Below are positions 16,467-24,774 of a DNA stretch of 64,000 nucleotides, one piece after another. Position 1 is the stretch's first letter. Every line of letters starts with the position of its first letter. The DNA is from an uncultured Bacteroidales bacterium (GTDB lineage: Bacteria > Bacteroidota > Bacteroidia > Bacteroidales > P3): assembly GCA_900315935.1 (NCBI GenBank), contig ONBB01000001.1, positions 248,001-312,000 on the forward strand. Direction: 5' to 3'. The translations under genes and the position numbers were made by a program. The notes under the pieces were generated by a model. The model was not told the DNA's origin and did no database searches. It saw only the letters and a list, made by a program, of their open reading frames with translations.

Positions 16467-18281
16467 ATGCAAGCAATCATTCTTGCTGCCGGTATGGGGC
16501 GGCGTTTGGGCGAATATACCCAAGACAATACGAAATGTATGCTCGAAGTCAATGGAGTGAAACTCATTGACCGGGCATTGGAATATCTATACAGGGCTCA
16601 TATCTCACGTGTGGTTCTGGTGGTGGGCTATAAGGCGCAAAATGTTATCAACTATGTTGGCACAGACTATAAAGGGATGAAGGTGGAGTATGTCACTAAC
16701 CCTATCTACGACAAAACTAACAACATCTACTCGCTCTATCTTGCCAAAGACTACCTGAAGGAAGAAGATACCATCCTCTTGGAATCGGATTTGATTTACG
16801 ACGAGACGGTGATTACCAAGTTGGTCGATGCATCTTTCCCCAACCTTGCGCTCGTGGCCAAATACGAGACCTGGATGGATGGTACAATGGTACGCATCAA
16901 TCAGGACAATGAAATTCTGAACTTTGTGCCCAAAGCAGCGTTCAAATACTCGGACATTGAGTTTTATTACAAGACAGTCAACATATACAAACTGTCAAAG
17001 GAATTCTCTGCCACCAAATATATTCCATTTCTTGAAGCCTACAGTAAGGCTGTTGGCAACAACGAGTATTACGAAAATGTTTTGCGCATCATCTCGTTCT
17101 TGAGTTCACATGACCTGAAAGCTTTACCTTTGGATGATGGCGAGAAGTGGTACGAGATTGACGACAAGCAGGATTTGGACATTGCCGAGGCTCTGTTTGC
17201 CGACGAGGAGCATATCTTGCAGCGTTACTTCGGCAGATATGGCGGTTTTTGGCGTTTCCCACAGATGCTCGACTATTGCTATCTGGTCAATCCGTTCTTC
17301 CCGTCGGAGAGGTTGCTCGACGAGATGCAGTCGAACTTCCGCACGCTGCTCACCGAATACCCTTCGGGCATGAAGGTGAACACTTTGCTTGCCAGCAAGT
17401 GCTGGGGAGTGAAAGAGATTTACATTATTCCGGGTAATGGTGCGGCAGAATTGATCAAGGTACTCATGGAAAGCATCTCGGGGAAACTGGGCGTTATCCG
17501 TCCCACCTTTGAGGAGTACCCGAACCGCATGGATGATGGTAGAGTAGTGACTTACATTTCCAACCATAAGGATTTCCGCTACGACGAGAACGACCTGATG
17601 GAGTTCTTCGGGAAGAATCCTGTTGAAACGTTGCTGCTCATCAATCCTGATAACCCCACGGGAAATTACATTCCGCTCGATGGGGTGCGGGTACTTGCCA
17701 AATGGTGTGAAAAGAAAGGCATACGGCTGATTCTTGACGAAAGCTTTGTGGATTTCAGCGAGAGTTGGGAAACGGGGTCGATGCTCCACGACGAGTTGCT
17801 TGAAGCCTATCCCCACATGGCGGTGATGAAGAGCATATCAAAGAGCTTTGGTGTACCGGGACTGCGCTTGGGTATTCTGGCATCAGCCGACACCGAACTG
17901 ATTGCTGGCTTGAAGAAGAAAGTGAGCATTTGGAATATTAATTCGTTTGCTGAGTATTTCATGCAGATATTCACAAAGTATGAGAAGGACTATTACAAGG
18001 CTTGTTCTAAATTTATCGAAGAGCGCAAACGTTTCATTGATGATTTGAAAGAAATAGAGTTCCTGCATGTGATGCCTACGCAAGCCAACTATGTTTTCTG
18101 TGAAGTGAAACAACCTTTCACCGCATCAGGAATTGTGATGCAGATGCTGAAAGGCCACAATATTCTGATGAGCAACTGCCGTGCCAAGAAAGGCTTAGAG
18201 GACGATCGCTACATACGTATTGCCGTTAGAGGCAAAGAAGACAATGAAAAATTGGTTAACGCTTTAAAAACATTGATATGA
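16467..18281 (+). CDS. LicC-like nucleotidyltransferase fused to a class I/II aminotransferase-fold domain
   Basis: The protein has 604 residues in two domains. Residues 1-245 form a sugar-phosphate or choline-phosphate nucleotidyltransferase (AIILAAGMGRRLGEYT, KCMLEVNG, and an LESDLIY metal site). Residues 255-604 form a PLP enzyme of the HisC/CobD type with IIPGNGAAELI, NPDNPTGNY at 393, D424 and the Schiff-base lysine K459 in SISKSFGVPG. CobD-like members can be decarboxylases of phospho-amino acids and HisC-like members are aminotransferases; the sequence does not decide. The fusion suggests one protein makes and CDP-activates an amine-containing phosphate for LicD. Compare PntC-type fusions, which activate 2-aminoethylphosphonate but use a different PLP class. 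It overlaps the next gene by 4 bp. Confidence 0.85.
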   Translation: MQAIILAAGMGRRLGEYTQDNTKCMLEVNGVKLIDRALEYLYRAHISRVVLVVGYKAQNVINYVGTDYKGMKVEYVTNPIYDKTNNIYSLYLAKDYLKEEDTILLESDLIYDETVITKLVDASFPNLALVAKYETWMDGTMVRINQDNEILNFVPKAAFKYSDIEFYYKTVNIYKLSKEFSATKYIPFLEAYSKAVGNNEYYENVLRIISFLSSHDLKALPLDDGEKWYEIDDKQDLDIAEALFADEEHILQRYFGRYGGFWRFPQMLDYCYLVNPFFPSERLLDEMQSNFRTLLTEYPSGMKVNTLLASKCWGVKEIYIIPGNGAAELIKVLMESISGKLGVIRPTFEEYPNRMDDGRVVTYISNHKDFRYDENDLMEFFGKNPVETLLLINPDNPTGNYIPLDGVRVLAKWCEKKGIRLILDESFVDFSESWETGSMLHDELLEAYPHMAVMKSISKSFGVPGLRLGILASADTELIAGLKKKVSIWNINSFAEYFMQIFTKYEKDYYKACSKFIEERKRFIDDLKEIEFLHVMPTQANYVFCEVKQPFTASGIVMQMLKGHNILMSNCRAKKGLEDDRYIRIAVRGKEDNEKLVNALKTLI

Positions 18282-19264
18282 AAGTTATAGATTTCGATAG
18301 AATCCAGTCTTTGGGTATCTCAGCCGAAGAGATGTTTTTGTGGACAGAAGAGGTGTGGCAAAAGCAGGATGAATTTATTCTTCCCACTAAGACTCATACA
18401 TGGCAGGGTGAGAGTGGTCGCTATATAACCATGCCATGCGTTATGCCCAACGAAGATGTGGCTGGTGTGAAGTTTATAAGCCGTAATGTAGATGATGTTA
18501 ATGGGATTCCAAAGAGGAATTCGAATATCATGTTGCAAAAGATTTCGGAAGAGGGTCTTTATGCAGTGGTTGATGGCATGTGGATTACTTCGATGCGAAC
18601 TGGAGCTTGTGCCTATTACAATGCCACCACGTTTGCAAAAAAGGAACCAGAAACCTTGGCCATCTATGGATTGGGAACAGCGGCCCGGGCGTTTATGTTT
18701 TTCTGGTACAATCTGTACAAGAAACCCATCACAGTGAAACTGATGCCCTATAAGGATCAGGTTGAGTTGTTTATGCAAAGGTTCCCAGAAGTGAATGGGG
18801 GGGGGGGGCAACAGCTTGATAAACAACGATATAAAATAAAGTATCAGATTGTAAACTCAATAGAAGAACTCTTTGATGCTGACATTGTTGTATCTTGTGT
18901 TAGTTTTGCTCACAATGTAATATGTGAAAATGATAGTGTTTTCAAGAAAGGCTGCAACATTGTGCCTGTACATACTTCCGGCTTCCAAAACTGCGATTTG
19001 TTCTTTGACAAAGTTTTTGTGGATGACATTGGTCATGTTGAAGGATATAGATATTTTGAGCAGTTCAAGGAAAGGATGGCGCGAATTACCGATGTGACGA
19101 ACAAAGTGAAGCCAGGCCGTGAAAATGATGAGGAAAGAACGATAGTTTATAATGGCGGTTTAGCCATATTTGACATTTACTGGGCGAAGAAGATACTTGA
19201 AAAATACGAGAGCCAAATGTTAGATATTCCGATGGGGTATCCTAAAGAGAGGTTCTGGATTTGA
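18278..19264 (+). CDS. Ornithine cyclodeaminase/mu-crystallin-like protein with a 12-G tract
   Basis: The protein has 328 residues. The family pattern is present: an N-terminal substrate domain with GRYITMPC, SMRTGACAYYNATTFA, then an NAD-binding fold with LAIYGLGTAARAF, and DADIVVSCVS. Members deaminate ornithine to proline or act as imine or opine-type reductases and synthases on amino acids. With two opine-dehydrogenase-like genes nearby it probably makes an unusual amino acid for the glycan. Codons 174-177 are an uninterrupted run of 12 G encoding four glycines in a loop that most relatives would not need. The frame is open as read here. Loss of one G would reach a TAA within about 15 codons, so the gene is a candidate for phase-variable expression. 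Confidence 0.85.
   Translation: MKVIDFDRIQSLGISAEEMFLWTEEVWQKQDEFILPTKTHTWQGESGRYITMPCVMPNEDVAGVKFISRNVDDVNGIPKRNSNIMLQKISEEGLYAVVDGMWITSMRTGACAYYNATTFAKKEPETLAIYGLGTAARAFMFFWYNLYKKPITVKLMPYKDQVELFMQRFPEVNGGGGQQLDKQRYKIKYQIVNSIEELFDADIVVSCVSFAHNVICENDSVFKKGCNIVPVHTSGFQNCDLFFDKVFVDDIGHVEGYRYFEQFKERMARITDVTNKVKPGRENDEERTIVYNGGLAIFDIYWAKKILEKYESQMLDIPMGYPKERFWI
18797..18808 (+). repeat. Poly-G tract, 12 bases, in coding sequence
   Basis: AAT is followed by 12 G and then CAACAG. Length 12 keeps the reading frame. Tracts of this length are prone to slipped-strand mispairing, the basis of on/off switching of surface-structure genes in other bacteria. Confidence 0.95.
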
Positions 19265-19303
19265 TAGAAGCAATCGTCGCCCATATAAAAACAATTCAAC
19301 AAA

Positions 19304-20428
19304 ATGAATATTTGTATAGTGGGCGGCGGTCATATAGGCACCACCCTTTTGTGCTACATCAAGCATACATATCCTGGATATAGGGTGTCGTTATTCACCC
19401 GCAAGCCAGAGCATTTTGCGGAGACCATCAAATGCAATGACATAGAAGGGGGCTTTTCATACGGTGTAAAGCCCGATTGTGTCAGCAATGATGCGAAAGC
19501 GGCGGCTGGAAATGCGGATATTGTTTTCGTTGCCTTGCCGCACTTTGCCGTAGAGAAAGCATTTAGCGATATTGCTCCATACGTTTCCGAAAAGGCAATG
19601 ATTGGAGTTTTGTCAGGCGGTGGTGGTTGTGAGTTTTTCTTTGGGAAGTATTTCGACCACAATAAGACGTTGTTTGGCTTTCAGCGGGTGCCATTCACAG
19701 CCAAGGTGCAAGAATATGGCAAGGAAACGAACCTGAAGAGTTGGAAACCATTTAGTGTTGTGGGTACTTTGCAAAGAAGCAGAATTGACGAAGCGTGTGA
19801 ATTGATAGAGAAATGTGGACTAAAAACAGAGAAGGCCTCTAACTTTTTAGAGGTGGCACTTACTCCCACCAACCCGATTCTACACACCTCCCGAACATAC
19901 GAGCTATTTGGACAATATGACAGAGACCATAAGTTTGATCAAAAGTCGAAATTCTATGTTGGTTGGACAGATGCTGCATCCGAAACATTGTTCTCGATGG
20001 ATAATGAGTTGCATATATTGTTGGATACTATGCACGGAATAGATACCTCAGCCATTAAAAAGTTGTCAGATCATTATGAATCGCCCACTATACCGAAAAT
20101 GACGGCTAAAATAAACAGCATCGCCACTTTCCAGTCGGTTTATGCCCCAATGAAAGAAGAGGATGGCAAATATGTTGCCGATACCGATTCAAGAATGTTT
20201 ACTGAGGATTTTCCGTGGGGACTTTTGGTTATCCGTTCCTATTTCGAATATTTCGGCTTACAGGCTCCAACAATGGATAAACTGCTAAATTGGTATGCTA
20301 ATTACATGGGCTTGGTATGGTATGAAAACGGTAAACTATTCGGAAAGGATTTAAAAAACACAGGTGCCATTCAAAATTATGGAATAAAGAGCAAAGAAGA
20401 ATTGCTGGCTATGTATAGCCAAAACTAA
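19304..20428 (+). CDS. Opine-dehydrogenase-like NAD(P)-dependent enzyme, copy 2
   Basis: The protein has 374 residues. It has a Rossmann start NICIVGGGHIGTTLL, an ADIVFVALPHFAVEKAF strand-helix and a C-terminal helical domain with ALTPTNPILHTSRTYELFG, containing the His expected at the keto-acid site of octopine/nopaline dehydrogenases. It is a paralogue of the gene at 12.2 kb but diverged. It may make a second N-(carboxyalkyl) amino acid or act in the same pathway at another step. The 39-bp gap after the 12-G gene has no visible terminator, so both are likely co-transcribed. Confidence 0.8.
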   Translation: MNICIVGGGHIGTTLLCYIKHTYPGYRVSLFTRKPEHFAETIKCNDIEGGFSYGVKPDCVSNDAKAAAGNADIVFVALPHFAVEKAFSDIAPYVSEKAMIGVLSGGGGCEFFFGKYFDHNKTLFGFQRVPFTAKVQEYGKETNLKSWKPFSVVGTLQRSRIDEACELIEKCGLKTEKASNFLEVALTPTNPILHTSRTYELFGQYDRDHKFDQKSKFYVGWTDAASETLFSMDNELHILLDTMHGIDTSAIKKLSDHYESPTIPKMTAKINSIATFQSVYAPMKEEDGKYVADTDSRMFTEDFPWGLLVIRSYFEYFGLQAPTMDKLLNWYANYMGLVWYENGKLFGKDLKNTGAIQNYGIKSKEELLAMYSQN

Positions 20429-20439
20429 AAAAGTAAGAA

Positions 20440-21231
20440 ATGAAACAAGTTTTTTTGTCGGCTGATGACTTTGGCCGTAGTCCCAATCGAAACAAGGCTA
20501 TAGATGAATCCTTCAAAAAAGGATTGATTAAGTCTGCTGGTCTGATTGTGACAGGAAAATATCTGCAAGACGCTGTAAATAAAATGAATATGGGGGGGTA
20601 CATAAAATATGTTCATTGTCATTTTAATGTGTCGGGAAATATTAATGGCGAGGATTCTTTAGATAAACCCTTGACAGAAAAGATGGCAAAAGACAGTACG
20701 TTCTGCGAAAATGGTTTGTTCAAGCCCTACAATAGTCTTCCCTCTAAATCCAAAGACGTTTTCAAATGGCATAAAGTTTATAAAGAACTTTGTGCACAAT
20801 ATAATAAGTTCCTTCAAGTGACCGAGGGGAAAGGCAACCGCGGTCATGTTGATTTCCATCTCTGGTATAACTTGACTTGGCCGGTGTCAATAGCATTGAA
20901 TTTGTTCACTTGGACGCATCACATCAAGACTGTGCGTTACATTGGAGTTCACCAAGAGCATACCAGACGGAGAATATTCAGAATACTGAGTTGGAATCCA
21001 TTTGTGAAATGTTACCGTTCAAGTAATATAGATGGATTCCTTACCCACCCAGAATTGTTCGAAAAAGAAAAATGCTTTGAACTGTATTGCCATCCTGATT
21101 ATATGGATGGAAAAGATGTTCTGATGGATAACAGCATTTCTTATTTCGAACATGGGAAGAAGTCGATGGCAGAGCACATTAGAATTGCTCAAAAATATGA
21201 TTTGGAATTTATTTCTTGGAGGCAAGAATAA
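20440..21231 (+). CDS. YdjC/ChbG-family carbohydrate deacetylase
   Basis: The protein has 263 residues. Seen: ADDFGRSPNRNKAI at residues 8-21 (metal-binding DD), KYVHCHFNVSG, GHVDFHLWYNLTWP (HxxxH region) and CHPDYMDG late in the chain, the metal-ligand set of YdjC-type deacetylases. It would remove an N-acetyl group from an acetylamino sugar of the glycan or a precursor. A 7-G run at 20591-20597 (in ATGGGGGGGTAC) is another possible slippage point. It is the last gene of the glycan module before the first defence island. Confidence 0.85.
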   Translation: MKQVFLSADDFGRSPNRNKAIDESFKKGLIKSAGLIVTGKYLQDAVNKMNMGGYIKYVHCHFNVSGNINGEDSLDKPLTEKMAKDSTFCENGLFKPYNSLPSKSKDVFKWHKVYKELCAQYNKFLQVTEGKGNRGHVDFHLWYNLTWPVSIALNLFTWTHHIKTVRYIGVHQEHTRRRIFRILSWNPFVKCYRSSNIDGFLTHPELFEKEKCFELYCHPDYMDGKDVLMDNSISYFEHGKKSMAEHIRIAQKYDLEFISWRQE

Positions 21232-21257
21232 GGAATGTTTATACGATAGACTATATT

Positions 21258-21365
21258 ATGAAGGAATTCGATTCAGACTTCCATTATATCAGTAGGTTTC
21301 AGAGTACAGGTAATACCTTAGACGACTTTCGTTCGCACGCCAATGGCAATGTGGTAGTGATATGA
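21258..21365 (+). pseudogene. N-terminal stub of a DegT-like aminotransferase
   Basis: Reads MKEFDSDFHYISRFQSTGN, then TLDDFRSHANGNVVVI and stop after 35 codons. The opening is like the N-terminus of glycan-locus PLP transferases such as the gene at 6.5 kb (MREIGSEFW...), but nothing of the catalytic domain follows. Sequence continues directly into the tail remnant below, so it is a deletion or insertion scar. Confidence 0.55.
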
Positions 21366-21591
21366 CACATGACGAACTTTGGCTACAGAGATACCAAGAG
21401 GTAATTGATTTCATGAAACCAATCATTGCAATCTGTCAAAACATCGCATAGAGGAGCATCTAATGTTGAACTTCATCAAGCACAACCGCAAGTTGCTTAA
21501 TGCCGGAAAAATGAAGGCAGACTGGATTGAGAAGTTAAATGAACTGCTGGGGTTGGGGAAGAGGTATAGGAGGAAGAATCAGTATGAGTAA
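21362..21591 (+). pseudogene. Remnant of a C-terminal protein tail (possibly helicase-associated-like), copy 1
   Basis: Frame 1 gives ELWLQRYQEVIDFM; after a frameshift, a second frame gives SKHRIEEHLMLNFIKHNRK, LLNAGKMKADWIEKLNEL and a final RRKNQYE with stop. A matching remnant occurs at 39.7 kb (RWLSRYNEVMEFM ... RHRIEEHDMLN ... KRKNQYA). I take it as the decayed end of a larger gene. The family name is uncertain. The rest of the 370-bp gap before the ATPase gene holds nothing else I can support. Confidence 0.6.
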
Positions 21592-21601
21592 TTAAAACAC
21601 T

Positions 21602-23728
21602 ATGCTAAAGCTTATTGCGATTCAAAATATCAAGCCTGGTAATAAGGAGATACAAATTCCGAGACGGTATAATAATATCTGTAAGATATTGCAACCCGAC
21701 TCGACCTATTTCCTATATAAGGGATATTCTATCGTTGAAAGGAAAATTACTAAAAGGCCCAAACTTGTGTTGGAGGGTCATCTATATTCAGATACAACTC
21801 CAAACATTGATATTTGTGCAATAGTTGGAAAAAATGGTAGCGGAAAGAGTTCGATAATAGAACTTTATTTGCGCTTGATGAATAATCTTGCTTATGTTTG
21901 CCATCCAGCAATCAATAATGGAAGATTGTTTAATACTCAGTTTGTATGTGATGTTTTTGCAGTTGCTTATTTTAACGATACGGAAACTGGTAGGTGTCAT
22001 ATTGTGAAACAGTGTGGTGCAATCATTGAGTATATGATTGATGGTGAGGTCATTTTCAGACATGATTATAATAAACCTTTAAAGGAACCAGGAATGCCAT
22101 TGGATGAGTTCCCTTCCTCTGATTTGGCTAGGGAATGCTTGAGTTCTTTGTGCTATACAATGGTAATTAATTATTCAGCCTATTCTTACAATAATGAAGA
22201 CTATTTGCCTGAATGGAATACGGAGTTTAATAACAGCACTAAAGACGAGAGGACTGAAGCTGAACGTATGGAGGATAGATGCTGGATAGATTCCCTTTTT
22301 CATAAGAATGATGGCTATCAACTACCGATAGTTCTTAATCCATTCAGAGAAAATGGTATGGTTGATTATAACAACGAACGAGAGTTAACTCAAGAACGGC
22401 TGTATGGTATGTCGTTGTTGTCGGAATCACCTTTGGATTTAATATTGGATGGTTTGGTGGTTGACTCTTTTGTGTTTGACGTTGATGATGACCTAAATCC
22501 AGTAGGTAAAACGACGTATGCATCTTATAAGGTACTTTCGGAAATGCTCATCTTGCGTGCTAATAGTAAAATGAGTGGCAGCCAAACAGAACATAAGGCA
22601 GACGAGGTGGGTAAACAAATTGTTGGAACATGGAGTAAGTGTTTTGGTGTTGATTTGGAGGCTTGTATCGTTGATGAGATATTTGATGATGGTATTAAGC
22701 GAAATTCCAATGTGTTACAGGCTGTTAATTATATTGTGTATAAAACATTAAAAATAGCTCATACATACCCCAATTATCAATATTACAGTAATATAGGGCA
22801 TAATCTGCATAAAATCGAGAAATTCGTAAAAGAGTTATATCAAGATAATAGCCATATCACACTTAAGATTAGAAGAAGCATAGCTTTTATCATATTTCGA
22901 CATTATAAAAACGGGGAGTACTCTGTTAATAAGTTTAGGAAGTCATTATCGCAAACCTTACCTAATCGAAAGTCAAAATATGCGAAGGCAAAAAAACAAT
23001 ACCCAGTGGAACGCTTTGCAGATTTGCCAGAGTATGAGTGGATGGATAATGATTTTATGCCAGCACCTTCGTTTAAGGTCAATATGTACCTTAAGGACAC
23101 AAAAACTGGTGGTTCCCTTATAAGTTTATCGGCAATGAGTTCGGGCGAGCGCCAAATTATTAATTCGTTGTCAACAATGGCATATCATCTTTCGAATATT
23201 GATTCGGTTTGGGACAGAGTCTCTGATGCTTCCAATGAGATAACTTATAAAAATATTTGTGTGTTTTTTGACGAGATGGATTTATATCTACATCCAGAGT
23301 TTCAGACAAGGATGATTGATGTAATGCTCAAGATAATACAAGGCCTTCATCTGAAACATATAAAAGGAATTCAGGTGATTTGTGCCACCCATTCTCCATT
23401 TATTCTCTCTGATGTTTTAAGAGACAATGTTTTGTATTTGCAAAAAGGAAGTGAATACAGGTCAGATAAGAAAATACGTACATTTGCTGCTAATATTGGG
23501 GATTTGTTGTGCAACTCATTCTTTATGAACGACGGGTTGATAGGATGCTTCGCTAGGGACAAAGTGGATTCGCTTGTCGATTGGCTGGAAGATGAAGGAG
23601 ATAATGCAAAATGGGATGTCAAGCCAGCAGATGAATTTGTCGATTTGGTAGATGACCCGTTTGTTAGAATGCAATTAAAGATGATGTTGAAGGAATACAA
23701 GAAGGAAAAGGAACTTGCGGATGCGTAA
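21602..23728 (+). CDS. ABC-type (SMC/RecF/OLD-like) ATPase of a putative defence operon
   Basis: The protein has 708 residues. Walker A is AIVGKNGSGKSS around K82. The ABC signature is MSSGERQIINSL, Walker B is ICVFFDEMDLYLHPEFQ, and the switch His is in ICATHSPF. The middle 350 residues are a long insert with LFHKNDGYQLPIVLNPF, shared with the truncated protein at 38.9 kb. The arrangement with an overlapping HNH nuclease gene resembles the Septu PtuA-PtuB pair, where an ATPase scaffold controls an HNH effector, although this ATPase is larger than PtuA. It stays in the cytoplasm (no signal or membrane segment). It is the first gene of a five-gene run whose start codon follows a pseudogene scar by 10 bp. 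Confidence 0.88.
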   Translation: MLKLIAIQNIKPGNKEIQIPRRYNNICKILQPDSTYFLYKGYSIVERKITKRPKLVLEGHLYSDTTPNIDICAIVGKNGSGKSSIIELYLRLMNNLAYVCHPAINNGRLFNTQFVCDVFAVAYFNDTETGRCHIVKQCGAIIEYMIDGEVIFRHDYNKPLKEPGMPLDEFPSSDLARECLSSLCYTMVINYSAYSYNNEDYLPEWNTEFNNSTKDERTEAERMEDRCWIDSLFHKNDGYQLPIVLNPFRENGMVDYNNERELTQERLYGMSLLSESPLDLILDGLVVDSFVFDVDDDLNPVGKTTYASYKVLSEMLILRANSKMSGSQTEHKADEVGKQIVGTWSKCFGVDLEACIVDEIFDDGIKRNSNVLQAVNYIVYKTLKIAHTYPNYQYYSNIGHNLHKIEKFVKELYQDNSHITLKIRRSIAFIIFRHYKNGEYSVNKFRKSLSQTLPNRKSKYAKAKKQYPVERFADLPEYEWMDNDFMPAPSFKVNMYLKDTKTGGSLISLSAMSSGERQIINSLSTMAYHLSNIDSVWDRVSDASNEITYKNICVFFDEMDLYLHPEFQTRMIDVMLKIIQGLHLKHIKGIQVICATHSPFILSDVLRDNVLYLQKGSEYRSDKKIRTFAANIGDLLCNSFFMNDGLIGCFARDKVDSLVDWLEDEGDNAKWDVKPADEFVDLVDDPFVRMQLKMMLKEYKKEKELADA

Positions 23729-24743
23729 AATAAGGATTGATGCAGATGTTGAAAGTATAGCCGGCGAGTTCCAACTGGAACTGGATAAACATAAAGCTAA
23801 AATATTGCAGGCTATAGACGATCTTATGGGAAAGTTTGACGGCAAGCATACTTTGACCAAAAGGGGTGCGGCCATGGATGCGGTCGACGTTAAGAAGTGC
23901 TATGATTACATAGACAAATTAAAAAAAGACTATGACAATGGCACGCTGACACTAATGAAGCCTAATGATTTTGATAAGACCCATCAGGTATATAATGGAT
24001 ATTTGAAAGACAAGGAACTGAAGTGGAGCGTAAGCATAGACGGCGATAAGGCAACCCCATTGCATAAACGCCTAACGGGAGCGATGGGATATCAGGAAAT
24101 AGTAAGAGATGAGATATATCCACCGCTGATGAGGAAGATGGGCATCAAGGTCTGTGTGTATTGCAATGCCAACTATACGGTGTCGGCTGAGAAAGGTAGC
24201 GGAAGAGGCTATTTTGAGTTGGATCATTGGAAACCTGAATCGAAGTATCCGTTTCTATGCACATCGTTCTACAATTTGCAACCATGTTGCCCACATTGCA
24301 ATAAGCGCAAGAGTGCAAGTAACAAATTTGAATTCCTGAAATTATACGAGGAAGATCAGAATGCACCGCTTGACGTTTTGGGGTTCCAGATACCCAAAGG
24401 CAGTATGGTTCGCTATTTTAATAATTTGGATACCAGTCATATCAAGGTAACATTCAAGGCAACAGATGCCAGTTTGGAAAAACTAAGGAATGACGCAGAA
24501 CAGAAGTTTGGAATTGAGGGTATATATAACGAGCATATTGATGTAATAGAAGAAATGATGTGGCGGGCTAAATTCTATGATAATGTTATTGTGGGATCAA
24601 TGACATGGTTTTATGGTAAACGCAATCCAGTGGTAGATGTTGCACGTTTCAAACTGGGTACTTATGCAGGCGAGGATGAAATTCATAAACGCCCTCTGAC
24701 GAAGATGATGCAGGATGTTGGAAAACAATTAGGGATTATTTAG
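23721..24743 (+). CDS. HNH endonuclease (PtuB-like partner)
   Basis: The protein has 340 residues from the ATG that overlaps the ATPase gene by 8 bp; an upstream TTG is less likely. The nuclease core is compact: CVYCN (C145, C148), FELDH with D168 and H169, FYNLQPCCPHCN with N185 and the second Cys pair, giving an HNH fold with a structural zinc. The N-terminal 130 residues are helical and probably bind the ATPase. The C-terminal part is unassigned. By analogy with Septu, the complex would cleave nucleic acid when triggered by infection; the target is unknown. Confidence 0.88.
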   Translation: MRKIRIDADVESIAGEFQLELDKHKAKILQAIDDLMGKFDGKHTLTKRGAAMDAVDVKKCYDYIDKLKKDYDNGTLTLMKPNDFDKTHQVYNGYLKDKELKWSVSIDGDKATPLHKRLTGAMGYQEIVRDEIYPPLMRKMGIKVCVYCNANYTVSAEKGSGRGYFELDHWKPESKYPFLCTSFYNLQPCCPHCNKRKSASNKFEFLKLYEEDQNAPLDVLGFQIPKGSMVRYFNNLDTSHIKVTFKATDASLEKLRNDAEQKFGIEGIYNEHIDVIEEMMWRAKFYDNVIVGSMTWFYGKRNPVVDVARFKLGTYAGEDEIHKRPLTKMMQDVGKQLGII

Positions 24744-24774
24744 AACTCATTTATTGATTAAGATTTTTTCGAAT

